This document shows, one piece after another, positions 44,104 through 54,029 of a DNA stretch of 64,000 nucleotides; the first letter of the stretch is position 1; each line of letters opens with the position of its first letter. The position numbers and the translations under genes are program-made. The DNA comes from Nonomuraea guangzhouensis. Its GTDB lineage: Bacteria > Actinomycetota > Actinomycetes > Streptosporangiales > Streptosporangiaceae. Below the pieces are notes generated by a model, which made no database searches, was not told where the DNA came from, and saw only the letters and a list, made by a program, of their open reading frames with translations. The DNA is taken from positions 226,523-290,522 of the forward strand of contig NZ_JAHKRM010000017.1 in assembly GCF_019396345.1 (NCBI RefSeq), in the 5' to 3' direction.

Positions 44104-45618
44104 ATGGCTAGCCACGTGGAAATCGAACGCAAGTACGATATCGACGGCGACGTCGAGATCGGGGATCTCACCGGCCCGGACGGCGAGGTGACGGCGGACG
44201 AGCCGCAGACGTGGCAGCTGGTGGCGGAGTACGTCGACACTCCGGCCCTGATCCTCGCCACCCACGGCATCACCCTGCGCCGTCGCGAGGGCGGTGAGGA
44301 CGCCGGGTGGCATCTCAAGCTGCCGATGGCCAAGGGGGCCAGGCGGGAGGTGCACGCGCCGCTCGGCGCCGACGTCCATCACGTGCCCGCCCAGCTGGCC
44401 GAACTCGTCGCGGCCCACGTACGCGGACGCGAGCTCGTCCCGGTCGTCACCCTGGAGACCACCCGCACGGTGCGGCGGCTGCACGACCACGGCGGCAAGG
44501 TCGTGGCCGAGGTGGCCGACGACCAGGTGGTGGGCCGCCGCCTGGACCGGGACCGCCGGCCCGCGTCGTGGCGCGAGATCGAGGTCGAGCTGGTCGACGG
44601 GCCCACCGGCGTCCTGGACGCCGTCGAGAGCAGGCTGCGTGCGGCCGGGGCGACGCCGTCCCCGTCGGTGTCCAAGCTGGCGCGCGTGCTGGGCGACGAT
44701 CTGCCGCCGGCCGCGGACCGGGGTTCGGGGCGGAGCGCCGGCGCGGCCCTGGCCGCGTACCTGCGGCAGCAGCGCGAGCAGCTGCTCGGCTACGACCCGC
44801 TGGTCCGGCTGGCCGATCATGACGACGATTCGGTGCACAAGATGCGCGTGGCGATACGGCGCATGCGCAGCGTCCTGCGTACCCACTCCCGGCTGCTGGA
44901 CGGCGACCGGGTCGCCCCGCTGGAGGCGGAGCTGAGATGGCTGGCCGGTGAGCTGGGCACGGTGCGCGATCTCGAAGTGCTCAACGCCCGGTTCGACCAG
45001 CGCCTGGCCGGGCAGCCCAAGGACGGCGGCCTCGGGAACGCGCGCTGGCCCGGCCTGCTCGCCACGCGGGAACGCAAGGCCCGGCAGACGCTCAGGCAGA
45101 CGCTGAGCGCGCCGCGCTACTTCACGCTGCTGGCCGCCGTCGACGACTTCATCGCCGACCCGCCCTTCCAGGATCGGGCCGGGCGCAAGGCGAGCCGCCA
45201 GACGCCCCGGTTGGTGGCCAGGAGCTGGCGCAAGGTGCTCACCAGGTACACCGAAGCCCAAAAACTGCCCGAAGGTGCCGAGCGCGACATCGCCCTGCAT
45301 TCCACCCGCAAGGCCGCCAAGCGCGCCCGTTACACCGCCGAGGCCGCAACCCCGGTGCTCGGCAAGCCCGCCAAGAAGCTCGCCAAGCAGGCCGAACGGC
45401 TGCAGGAGACCCTCGGCCGCCGCCAGGACGCGCTCGTCGCCCAGCAGGAGCTCACCCAGCTCGCCACCCGTCCGGGCCTGCGGGTGGCCGACGCCTTCAC
45501 TCTCGGCCTGCTGCTCGCCGACGAACGGCACGCGGCCGACGCGGCACTACGCGACGTCGCGCCGGTCTGGAAGAAGGCCGCCAAGCCCCGGCTCCTGACC
45601 GCGCTCACCACTCGGTGA
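44104..45618 (+). CDS. CYTH and CHAD domain protein
   Basis: A 504-residue two-domain protein. The N-terminal CYTH domain has the E6-x-E8-x-K10 metal/triphosphate motif (VEIERK), plus LRRREGGEDAGWHLKLP. The C-terminal CHAD domain (from about 215) has HDDDSVHKMRVAIRRMRSVLRTH and, later, ALHSTRKAAKRARYTAEA, with the conserved basic helices that bind polyphosphate. The protein is likely a triphosphatase that binds polyphosphate. GAGGAG precedes the ATG. The phosphate-acquisition block begins right after it. Confidence 0.93.
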   Translation: MASHVEIERKYDIDGDVEIGDLTGPDGEVTADEPQTWQLVAEYVDTPALILATHGITLRRREGGEDAGWHLKLPMAKGARREVHAPLGADVHHVPAQLAELVAAHVRGRELVPVVTLETTRTVRRLHDHGGKVVAEVADDQVVGRRLDRDRRPASWREIEVELVDGPTGVLDAVESRLRAAGATPSPSVSKLARVLGDDLPPAADRGSGRSAGAALAAYLRQQREQLLGYDPLVRLADHDDDSVHKMRVAIRRMRSVLRTHSRLLDGDRVAPLEAELRWLAGELGTVRDLEVLNARFDQRLAGQPKDGGLGNARWPGLLATRERKARQTLRQTLSAPRYFTLLAAVDDFIADPPFQDRAGRKASRQTPRLVARSWRKVLTRYTEAQKLPEGAERDIALHSTRKAAKRARYTAEAATPVLGKPAKKLAKQAERLQETLGRRQDALVAQQELTQLATRPGLRVADAFTLGLLLADERHAADAALRDVAPVWKKAAKPRLLTALTTR

Positions 45619-45623
45619 ACGCC

Positions 45624-45980
45624 TCAGGCGGGGTCGGTGTTGGCCTTGATCGCGAGGCTGACCAGCGCCACCAGGAGGTCGAGATCGGCGCGCGTGTCGA
45701 GCCGGAGAGCGATCCAGCCGTCCTGCGCGGCGAGGTGAACGTGCGCGGAGGTGGCGAGCGCCTCGTGCAGGCGTTCGACGACGGGCCTGGTCAGGTGGAG
45801 GTGGGCGGTGTCGCGGCCGGTCAGCCGGAGGATCGGGATGTCGCCCACGGTGAAGACGACGGCGTCGGGGGCGTGCGCCATGGCCAGGACGGGCCAGGCG
45901 GCGAACTCGGTTTTGGCGCGTTCCATATAGGACGTCGAGCCGTCACCGCGTGCGCTCAAGGGGACCGCCATGCGACCCAT
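45624..45980 (-). CDS. Small luciferase-family (DUF5519-like) protein A
   Basis: A 118-residue protein of the small 'luciferase family' group, whose name comes from similarity and not from known light production. It contains FAAWPVLAMAHAPDAVVFTVGDIPILRLTG and ends DLDLLVALVSLAIKANT. It is clearly paralogous to the protein at 49018-49365: same order of motifs, same C-terminal helix. ATG 45980 is used; ATG 45971 is possible. It converges on the CYTH-CHAD gene with 5 bp between. No catalytic residues are evident. Confidence 0.8.
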   Translation of the reverse strand: MGRMAVPLSARGDGSTSYMERAKTEFAAWPVLAMAHAPDAVVFTVGDIPILRLTGRDTAHLHLTRPVVERLHEALATSAHVHLAAQDGWIALRLDTRADLDLLVALVSLAIKANTDPA

Positions 45981-46101
45981 ACTGAGTGCCCGTTACCCAT
46001 GTGACGCCTGCCGTTCTTCAACCGTTATGGTGCCCTGACAGTCCCGCGACCCATCTGGACCGCTTTGTGCCAAAAGTCCATTTGCAATGGTATCGGAACG
46101 T

Positions 46102-46132
46102 ACCAGGGGGCGGGCCGGGCCCGCCCCCTGGT
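46102..46132. terminator. Perfect GC-rich hairpin terminator
   Basis: A perfect 14-bp stem (ACCAGGGGGCGGGC with its complement) and a 3-nt loop lies 2 bp beyond the stop codon of the esterase-like gene on the minus strand. Confidence 0.9.
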
Positions 46133-46134
46133 CG

Positions 46135-47322
46135 TCATCGAGCGTGCAGGCGGAAGGGCAGGCGGACGGTGATGAACTCGTCGTTGTCCGGCTGGCCCGC
46201 CGTCCGTCCGGACGAGAACGGGAAGTTGTTGTCGTTGAGGATCCCGAGCGTGCGGTCGTCGAGGATCACGACGTCCTCGATCGTCTGGAACGGGAAGCGG
46301 AAGGTCTCCCCGAACCCGCCCAGCCCCTTGGGGTTGGCCAGGTCCAGCAGGTCGGCGGCGAGGGTCTTGTCCAGCGCGCCGTCGTGGTCGCGGTCGCGCT
46401 TGTCGGCCAGGTAGACGCGCTTGAGCGCGGCCGCGTCGCCCTGGTTGTTGTCCCGCTCGATGATCAGGAAGCGGTTCTCGTCCACCGCGATGGCATCGCC
46501 GATCGCGTTGGCGGGACTGTCCAGCTTGTACGTCCAGCGCTTACCGGTGTACGCCCGCCTGCGGACGTCGAACTCGTTCAGCCGCAGCGTCCCCGCCGGA
46601 TCACCGCTGACCGTGCCCTCCAGCAGCGGGTAGAGCCACCGCCCGTCGGCCGAGCGGGCCATGCCCTCGAAGCCCTTGCTGCCGGCCAGGTTCGGCGTCG
46701 CTCCGTTGAGCGTCGGGTTCTCCGGCGCCTTGACGCCGGGCAGCTCGATCGGCGCCTCCAGCAGCGTCCCGGTGGCGGAGAAGTGCAGCAGGAACGGGCC
46801 GAACTCGTCGCCGATCCAGTACGTGCCGTCATCCGACCGGACGATCGACTCCACGTCGAAGTCGGCACCGGTGAGCTTCCGGTCCGCCCTGGTCAGCGGC
46901 CAGGACACGCGGCCGCGCGGGTCGGACAGGTTGAACCCGCCCAGCACCTGGACGGTGCCCGCCTTGAAGTCCGGCTTGATCCGGTGCACCCGCAGCAGGA
47001 AGTCGGCGCTGTTGTTCTTGGCCCCGTAGCCGTTGTCGGACAGCACGTCGAAGCTGCCGTCGCCGCGCCGGACGATGCCGCTGAAGCCCTGGACCGGCTG
47101 GCCGGCGAAGGGCGGGGTGACGCCGTTGATCGGGGTGGTGCCGAGCTGGGCGCCGGAGGGCTCACTGCCGGGCACGAAGGTCTGCGCCGGGAGCGCGGCG
47201 AATCCGGTCAGCGTGGCACGGCCCGTGCCGTCCTGCGTGGCGGCGTAGGAGGCGGGACCGGTCGAGGGGGCGAGAGTCACGGCCAGCGCGACGGCGCCCA
47301 CCGCCAGGGAGATGCGTTTCAT
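46135..47322 (-). CDS. Secreted esterase-like/phytase-like beta-propeller protein
   Basis: A 395-residue exported protein of the 'esterase-like activity of phytase' family. The signal peptide (KRISLAVGAVALAVTLAPS...YA) is followed by a beta-propeller with VQGFSGIVRRGDGSFDVLSDNGYG, DVESIVRSDDGTYWIGDEFGPFLLHF, GFEGMARSADGRWLYPLLEG and FETFRFPFQTIEDVVILDD-type blades that carry acidic metal-binding residues. Its probable role is release of phosphate from organic esters outside the cell. ATG 47322 is preferred: TAGCGT lies 7 nt before it, suggesting a leaderless start; a GTG at 47331 would add three residues. It diverges from PhoX. Confidence 0.88.
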   Translation of the reverse strand: MKRISLAVGAVALAVTLAPSTGPASYAATQDGTGRATLTGFAALPAQTFVPGSEPSGAQLGTTPINGVTPPFAGQPVQGFSGIVRRGDGSFDVLSDNGYGAKNNSADFLLRVHRIKPDFKAGTVQVLGGFNLSDPRGRVSWPLTRADRKLTGADFDVESIVRSDDGTYWIGDEFGPFLLHFSATGTLLEAPIELPGVKAPENPTLNGATPNLAGSKGFEGMARSADGRWLYPLLEGTVSGDPAGTLRLNEFDVRRRAYTGKRWTYKLDSPANAIGDAIAVDENRFLIIERDNNQGDAAALKRVYLADKRDRDHDGALDKTLAADLLDLANPKGLGGFGETFRFPFQTIEDVVILDDRTLGILNDNNFPFSSGRTAGQPDNDEFITVRLPFRLHAR

Positions 47323-47420
47323 GCCCGGCACGCTAGGAGTGTCACATGTCGTGTTACCAAACGCAGCGCGTACGAGTCGTTCATCTTCGGACGATCTTCC
47401 CAGGTCGGGTCTGCCGGTTT

Positions 47421-47442
47421 CTTCATCCAGCGTTCACCATGG
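47421..47442 (+). promoter_or_regulatory. Candidate PHO box upstream of phoX-like gene
   Basis: Two adjacent 11-bp direct-repeat units, CTTCATCCAGC and GTTCACCATGG, resemble the PhoP-binding repeat GTTCACCnnnn of actinomycetes. Another single unit, GTTCATCTTCG, lies at 47379-47389. All fall in the divergent region between the phytase-like and PhoX-like genes. Confidence 0.6.
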
Positions 47443-47524
47443 GTGCGGAGTGCGGGGTGCCGGTCTTTCCCGGAAGGCAGTTGGGTCGGCTCCTGCAGAC
47501 GTTCGACGCTGGAGGAGATGTCCC

Positions 47525-48928
47525 ATGTCCGCACCTGTTTCCCGCCGTTCCTTCATCAGCCGCGGCACCGCCGGTGGCCTCGGCATCGCGTTCGCCGGCA
47601 GCATCGAGGCGATCGCCGGGCCGCCCGCGTTCGCGGCCACGCGGCCCCCGCTCGGCTACGGACCGCTGGTCGCCGATCCGGCCGGGATCCTGGCCCTGCC
47701 CGCCGGGTTCTCGTACCGGATCGTCGCGGAGGCGGGGGTGACGAAGCTGGAGAGCGGCGAGCCGACGCCGAGCGACGCGGACGGGACCGCGAGCTTCTCC
47801 CATGGCCGGGGTGGCACGCTGGTCAACAACCATGAGATCGGCGGCAGCGAGCCGTACCGGGTGCCCGCCCTGCCCGGTCTCACCTACGACCCGGGCGCGG
47901 GCGGCGGCACCACGAACATCGACGTGGACGCGCACGGCGAGCGGATCCGCGAGTACGTCAGCCTGGCCGGCACGCACAACAACTGCGCGGGCGGCAAGAC
48001 TCCCTGGAGCACCTGGCTGACCTGCGAGGAGACCGAGCAGCGGGCCGGTGGCGCCTTCCAGAAGGACCATGGGTACGTCTTCGAGGTCGACCCGTTCGAC
48101 CGGAAGGCCAACCAGGACCCGGTGCCGCTGAAGTTCCTCGGCCGCTACTCGCACGAGGCCGTGGCCGTCGACCCGCACACGTCGGCGATCTACCTGACCG
48201 AGGACGCCGGCGGCCCGAACGGGCTGTACTACCGCTGGACGCCGCCGAAGGGCTTCCGCGGCGGCAGGGGCGCCCTGCGGAAGCTGGCGCTGTCCGATGG
48301 CGGCGACACCGCGGGCAAGCTGGAGGCGATGAGCTGCTACCACGACGGCACGCACGTCGCCGACCTGTCGGAGGCCACCACTCCCGGCACCCGCTACCAG
48401 GTCAAGTGGGTGGAGGTGCCCGACCGTGACGCGCGTACCCAGTCGGTCCGCGTGCAGCTCACCAACGACCAGGTCACCCGCAGCCGCAAGCTGGAGGGCG
48501 CCTGGTGGGCGGACGGCGGCGCGTACTTCGTCGCCAGCTTCGCCCGCCACACCGACGGCAGCGTCAACGAGCACGACGGCCAGGTGTGGTTCTACGACCC
48601 GCGCCACCAGACGGTCACGCTGAAGACCCTCTTCGGCGTCAACCCCGACCCCACCCAGGACACGAACTACGACGGGCCGGACAACATCACCGTCTCGCCG
48701 TACGGCGGAGTGATCCTCGCGGAGGACGGAGAGGGCATCCAGCACCTGGTCGGCGTCACCGACAAGGGCAAGGCGTACCCGATGGCGCGCAACGACCACA
48801 ACGACAGCGAGTTCACCGGCCCCACCTTCAGCGCCGACGGCCGGATCCTGTTCGCCAACATCCAGACCCCCGGGCACGTCTTCGCGATCACCGGCCCCTG
48901 GCGCCGGCCCGCCAACACCGAGGGCTGA
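47525..48928 (+). CDS. PhoX-family secreted alkaline phosphatase
   Basis: A 467-residue PhoX (DUF839) protein with a twin-arginine leader (SRRSFISRGTAGGLG). The conserved PhoX segments are LVNNHEIGG, WSTWLTCEETEQ, GYVFEVDP, LGRYSHEAVAVDPHTSAIYLTED, KLEAMSCYHDG and SPYGGVILAEDG. PhoX enzymes are Ca/Fe-dependent phosphatases exported folded by Tat, in line with this leader. ATG 47525 has GGAGGAGA upstream. It probably responds to phosphate limitation through the PHO box candidates upstream. A hairpin follows the stop. Confidence 0.92.
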   Translation: MSAPVSRRSFISRGTAGGLGIAFAGSIEAIAGPPAFAATRPPLGYGPLVADPAGILALPAGFSYRIVAEAGVTKLESGEPTPSDADGTASFSHGRGGTLVNNHEIGGSEPYRVPALPGLTYDPGAGGGTTNIDVDAHGERIREYVSLAGTHNNCAGGKTPWSTWLTCEETEQRAGGAFQKDHGYVFEVDPFDRKANQDPVPLKFLGRYSHEAVAVDPHTSAIYLTEDAGGPNGLYYRWTPPKGFRGGRGALRKLALSDGGDTAGKLEAMSCYHDGTHVADLSEATTPGTRYQVKWVEVPDRDARTQSVRVQLTNDQVTRSRKLEGAWWADGGAYFVASFARHTDGSVNEHDGQVWFYDPRHQTVTLKTLFGVNPDPTQDTNYDGPDNITVSPYGGVILAEDGEGIQHLVGVTDKGKAYPMARNDHNDSEFTGPTFSADGRILFANIQTPGHVFAITGPWRRPANTEG

Positions 48929-48932
48929 TATT

Positions 48933-48955
48933 TACGGCGCACGATCGGCGCCGTA
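48933..48955 (+). terminator. Hairpin terminator after phoX-like gene
   Basis: An 8-bp perfect stem (TACGGCGC/GCGCCGTA) with a 7-nt loop begins 5 bp after the stop codon. Confidence 0.65.
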
Positions 48956-49017
48956 CGGATAACAGTTGTGGAACACAGGATGGCGGCGCGGTGTGCCGTG
49001 GAGCAGCATTAGGGGGT

Positions 49018-49365
49018 ATGGCAGGAATTTCCGTCAGGCGACAGACGAGCCTTCGTCACGGGCCTTTTGTGGCCCGGGCGATGGCCGAATTGCGCTCCTG
49101 GCCGGCTCTGGCCCTGAGCGACACGCGGCGCGGCGTGGCCTTCACGGTCGGAAGGACGAAAATCGTCCGCGTGACCGGCGAGGACGAGGTCCGCCTGCGC
49201 CTGACCGCCCCGGCGATCAACCGGCTGCAGCCGCACCTGCGCGACTGTGACCAGGTGGAGAGCTGCGCCGATCGCGCGTGGGTGGCCGTCCACGTCGACG
49301 CCGAGCTCGACCTGGACCTGCTGCTCGCCCTGACCAGCGTGGCCATCAAGGCGCACACTCCATAA
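49018..49365 (+). CDS. Small luciferase-family (DUF5519-like) protein B
   Basis: A 115-residue paralogue of the protein at 45624-45980. Shared segments are LRSWPALALSDTRRGVAFTVGRTKIVRVTG and, at the end, LDLDLLLALTSVAIKAHT. It lies between PhoX and the phosphate transporter, and the two paralogues flank the phosphatase pair. ATG 49018 follows AGGGGGT very closely, so translation could also be leaderless. The function is unknown; the position suggests a role in phosphate stress. Confidence 0.78.
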   Translation: MAGISVRRQTSLRHGPFVARAMAELRSWPALALSDTRRGVAFTVGRTKIVRVTGEDEVRLRLTAPAINRLQPHLRDCDQVESCADRAWVAVHVDAELDLDLLLALTSVAIKAHTP

Positions 49366-49438
49366 AGAATGGCCGAGAGGTTAACCGCAGGAAAACGACC
49401 GGCAACTCCCGGTGTCGTTTATCCGGTTTCCGTGGGGA

Positions 49439-49460
49439 GTTCACTACCGGTTCATCGTGT
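49439..49460 (+). promoter_or_regulatory. PHO box upstream of the phosphate transporter
   Basis: GTTCACTACCG followed directly by GTTCATCGTGT: two 11-bp direct repeats that match the PhoP repeat consensus well, 43 bp before the Pit start. A further related unit GTTTATCCGGT lies 22 bp upstream in the same phase. Confidence 0.72.
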
Positions 49461-49503
49461 GCGACTAACGTGCTGAAAACGTCGAAACGATGAGGACAGC
49501 GAC

Positions 49504-50631
<1,128 letters not shown>

Positions 50632-50643
50632 TCGGAGGATCTC

Positions 50644-50874
50644 ATGGACATCAAATGGGCCGCTCTCGGCCAGGTCTTCGTCGTCAGCCTGGCCGTCAGC
50701 GTGGTCGTCGTGGTCATCTTCTCGCTCGGCGTGCTGTCGATGTCGGCCCGCCAGCTCGCCCAGGAACGGCAGGCCACGGGCGGTGGCGCACTGACCGCGG
50801 CCGTCCTGTGCTTCGCCGCCTGCGCGGCGGTGGTCGGTTACGGCATCTACCTGATCGTCCCGCAGTTCCACTGA
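50644..50874 (+). CDS. Small membrane protein linked to pit
   Basis: A 76-residue protein with two transmembrane helices (about 8-30 and 50-70) joined by a short polar loop (SARQLAQERQATGGG). It starts 12 bp after pit and has GGAGG upstream, so it is probably co-transcribed. Similar small genes follow actinobacterial pit genes; they may be accessory to the transporter. No catalytic motif is seen. Confidence 0.8.
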   Translation: MDIKWAALGQVFVVSLAVSVVVVVIFSLGVLSMSARQLAQERQATGGGALTAAVLCFAACAAVVGYGIYLIVPQFH

Positions 50875-50952
50875 CCGCCACGAGGCACCTGGCTCACGGC
50901 CATACCTGCAGGTCAGGAGTTTGAAGCGGGTGGAGTTGGCCATGTTGAGCGT

Positions 50953-52440
50953 ATGGCTGTGACGACACTGACGCAGGAGACACTGACCAGTCTTTCCGAT
51001 CAGGTGGCGGTCCCCTCCTACGACCGGTCGCTGCTCACGGCGGGCATCGTCCACTTCGGGGTGGGGGGATTCCACCGCGCGCACCAGGCGATGTACCTCG
51101 ACCGGCTGATGAACGAGGGCGAGGCGTTCGACTGGGCGGTCTGCGGGGTCGGGGTACTGCCCGGCGACGCGCGGATGCGCGACGTGCTGACCGCGCAGGA
51201 CGGCCTCTACACGCTCGTGCTGAAGCACCCTGACGGGACGCGGGAGGCCCGCGTCATCGGGTCGATCATCGACTATCTCTTCGCCCCCGACGATCCCGAG
51301 GCGGTCATCGAGAAGATGGCCGAGCCCGCCGTACGCATCGTCTCGCTCACCGTCACCGAGGGGGGCTACAACTTCCACCCCGTCACCGGTGAGTTCGACG
51401 AGCGGGCACCGGCGATCCTCGCGGATCTGGCGCCCGGAGCGCGCCCGGCCACGGTGTTCGGCCTGGTCACCGAGGCGCTGCGGCGCCGGCGCGATCGGGG
51501 GGTGCCGCCGTTCACGGTCATGTCGTGCGACAACATCCAGGGAAACGGCGACGTCGCCCGCCGTACCTTCACGGCCTTCGCCCGGCTCGCCGATCCCGAG
51601 CTGGCCGCCTGGATGGAGCGCGAGGTCGCCTTCCCCAACTCCATGGTCGATCGCATCACCCCGGCCACCACCGACGAGGACCGCGAGGCCGTGGCCCGGC
51701 GGTTCGGGGTGCGGGACGAGTGGCCGGTCATCTGCGAGCCGTTCACGCAGTGGGTGCTGGAGGAGCACTTCCCCGGTGGCCGGCCGCCGTTCGAAGAGGT
51801 GGGGGTCCAGGTCGTCGCGGATGTCGAGCCGTACGAGCTGATGAAGCTGCGCCTGCTCAACGCCGGGCACCAGGCGCTGGCCTACTTCGGTTACCTCAGC
51901 GGATACCGCTACGTCCACGAGGCGGCCGCCGACCCGGCGATCGCGGCGTTCCTGCTCGCCTACATGGACGTCGAGGCCACTCCCACGCTCCGCCCGGTGC
52001 CGGGCGTCGATCTGGACCTCTACAAGCGGACCCTGATCGAGCGCTTCTCCAATCCCGAGGTACGCGACACCGTCGCGCGGCTGTGCGCCGAGTCGTCGGA
52101 CCGGATCCCGAAGTGGCTGCTTCCCGTCGTACGCGAGCAGCTGGCCCGGGGCGGTGAGGTCGGCCGCGCCACCGCCGTGGTGGCCAGCTGGGCGCGTTAT
52201 GCCGAGGGCGTCGACGAATCGGGGGCGCCGATCGCGATCGTCGACCGGCTGAAGGACCGGTTGACGGCCATCGCGGGCACCCAGCGCCGGGAGCCCACGG
52301 CGTTCATCGCGAACCGGGAGCTCTTCGGCGATCTGGTGGACGACCAGCGGTTCGTGGAGCCGTACCTGAAGGCGCTGGAGTCGCTGCACACCAAGGGCGC
52401 CCGCGCCACGGTGCGGGAGCTCGCGGAGAATTTTACTTAA
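50953..52440 (+). CDS. Long-chain polyol dehydrogenase (mannitol dehydrogenase family)
   Basis: A 495-residue NAD-dependent long-chain dehydrogenase of the mannitol 2-dehydrogenase/fructuronate reductase group. Visible motifs are HFGVGGFHRAHQAMYLD (nucleotide binding), LTVTEGGYN, FTVMSCDNIQGNGD, RITPATTDED and KLRLLNAGHQALAYFGYL with the catalytic Lys/Asn/His. It would oxidise mannitol or a related polyol to the ketose. The polyol ABC importer and a sorbitol-type dehydrogenase follow on the same strand, after a 128-bp AT-rich gap. Confidence 0.92.
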   Translation: MAVTTLTQETLTSLSDQVAVPSYDRSLLTAGIVHFGVGGFHRAHQAMYLDRLMNEGEAFDWAVCGVGVLPGDARMRDVLTAQDGLYTLVLKHPDGTREARVIGSIIDYLFAPDDPEAVIEKMAEPAVRIVSLTVTEGGYNFHPVTGEFDERAPAILADLAPGARPATVFGLVTEALRRRRDRGVPPFTVMSCDNIQGNGDVARRTFTAFARLADPELAAWMEREVAFPNSMVDRITPATTDEDREAVARRFGVRDEWPVICEPFTQWVLEEHFPGGRPPFEEVGVQVVADVEPYELMKLRLLNAGHQALAYFGYLSGYRYVHEAAADPAIAAFLLAYMDVEATPTLRPVPGVDLDLYKRTLIERFSNPEVRDTVARLCAESSDRIPKWLLPVVREQLARGGEVGRATAVVASWARYAEGVDESGAPIAIVDRLKDRLTAIAGTQRREPTAFIANRELFGDLVDDQRFVEPYLKALESLHTKGARATVRELAENFT

Positions 52441-52568
52441 CTCACTAAAAGCCAAATGATTCTATAATCCCGGCGAAAATCTCGCATGCACCATTTAAAG
52501 CAATGTCGCCAAGGGATAAACATGGTCTTATCGCCCTTTTCTCATGCAGTAGCGGGGGTGAAGTGGCC
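52441..52568 (+). promoter_or_regulatory. AT-rich promoter region of the polyol importer
   Basis: This is the most AT-rich stretch nearby. It contains a perfect TATAAT at 52463-52468, without a clear -35, so transcription of the importer may start here as well as from the dehydrogenase promoter. Confidence 0.45.
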
Positions 52569-54029
52569 GTGAACTATCCAGCTCAGCCGAGCCGGCGCGA
52601 TATTCTTCGCGGGGCCTTGGCCGCCGGGGCAGCGGTGACCATCGGCGGAAGTCTGAGTTCGTGCGGATCTCACGGTGATGTGACCCGAGCCGCCACCAGC
52701 GACCAGTGGCGCCAGTTCCAGGGCGCCACTCTCAACTTCATCTCCGAGAACACCGCCCCCACCGCCGCCATCGCCGCCAACACCAAGCCGTTCACCGATC
52801 TGACGGGGATCGACGTCAGGATCGTGACGCTCGAGCTGACCGCCCTGGTCCAGCGGGTCGCCCTCGACCTGGCCTCGGGCCGGGCCCAATACCAGGTGAT
52901 CTACGCCGACCCCTACCAGGTGCTCGCGCCGTACCAGCGGGGGCTGGTGGACCTGCGTACGTTGGAGGCGGATCCGAACCTCCCCAAGCTGCCCGGCGGG
53001 GTCGGGGACTTCATCCCCGTCCAGATGGACGCCGCCGGACGGTTCGTCGATCCCACGGCGTACTACGCCCTCCCCTATGACGCGCCGACGATGATCTGGC
53101 AGTACCGGCAGGACCTGTTCGCCAAGTACCACGACCGCATGGCCAACGACCTCGGGTTCGACCCCACCCCCGGCGGCGACCGGACCTGGGAGGAGTACTT
53201 CAAGATCGCCCAGTGGTTCAACAAGAACGCGACCTCGGACGTCAAGTACGGCACCGGCCACCAGGCCAGGCAGCACGACTCCCTGATGAACGACTTCAGC
53301 AACGTGCTGTGGTCCTACGGCGGCGCCTACTTTGACAACGGCAAGGAAGTGGGACGTCTGGGCGCGCGGGATCCCGGACCGTGCCGGCTCGACTCCGAGG
53401 CCGCCATCGCGGGCGCGGAGTTCTACAACCGGCTGCTCTCCATCGCCGACCCCGCCTCCAAGACGTGGGACTGGGACGGCGTCGGCGCCGCCTTCCGCTC
53501 GGGCCGGCTGGCGATGTGCCCGAACTGGCATGAGTTCGCGGCCAGCAACGAGCTGGTGATGCCCGGCAAGGCCGGCTACGCGGTGCTGCCCAAGGGCCCG
53601 GTCGCCACGGCCAACATGTACGGCGGCACGGGAGTCGGCATCAGCGCGAACACGATGCCCAACGAGCGCGGCGCCGCCTGGCTGTTCCTCGTGTGGGCCA
53701 CCTCCCCCGAGACCCAACTGGCCAACCTCAAGAGCAAGGCCGGTGGCGGCACCCCCACGCGTACCTCCGTGTACGAGATGCCGGAAGTGCGCGCTGCCGA
53801 GAAACGGCCGTCGCCGATGCCCAACATGCTCACGGCCGCCGCGGTACGCGAGGCCTGGACGCCCGAGCGGATCGGCCTGCGACCCAAGATCCCGATGTGG
53901 AACGAGTGCAACACCGCGATCTTCACCCAGCTGTCCACGATGCTCAGCGGGGCCGAGTCACCCGCGAACGCGATGCGTTCGATCAAGTCGCGGGTGGACC
54001 AGATCGTGGCGCGAGGGTGGGTGGCCTAG
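52569..54029 (+). CDS. Polyol/sugar ABC importer substrate-binding lipoprotein
   Basis: A 486-residue family-1 solute-binding protein. A twin-arginine leader (PSRRDILRGALAAGAAV) ends in the lipobox LSSC. The body has FISENTAPTAAIAANTKPFTDLTGIDV, ALPYDAPTMIWQYRQDLF and YGGTGVGISANTMPNERGAAWLFLVW, as in SmoE/polyol-binding proteins. GTG 52569 is chosen because GGGGGTGAAG lies just upstream; an ATG at 52503 has no ribosome site. It is the first gene of the importer operon. Confidence 0.9.
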   Translation: MNYPAQPSRRDILRGALAAGAAVTIGGSLSSCGSHGDVTRAATSDQWRQFQGATLNFISENTAPTAAIAANTKPFTDLTGIDVRIVTLELTALVQRVALDLASGRAQYQVIYADPYQVLAPYQRGLVDLRTLEADPNLPKLPGGVGDFIPVQMDAAGRFVDPTAYYALPYDAPTMIWQYRQDLFAKYHDRMANDLGFDPTPGGDRTWEEYFKIAQWFNKNATSDVKYGTGHQARQHDSLMNDFSNVLWSYGGAYFDNGKEVGRLGARDPGPCRLDSEAAIAGAEFYNRLLSIADPASKTWDWDGVGAAFRSGRLAMCPNWHEFAASNELVMPGKAGYAVLPKGPVATANMYGGTGVGISANTMPNERGAAWLFLVWATSPETQLANLKSKAGGGTPTRTSVYEMPEVRAAEKRPSPMPNMLTAAAVREAWTPERIGLRPKIPMWNECNTAIFTQLSTMLSGAESPANAMRSIKSRVDQIVARGWVA

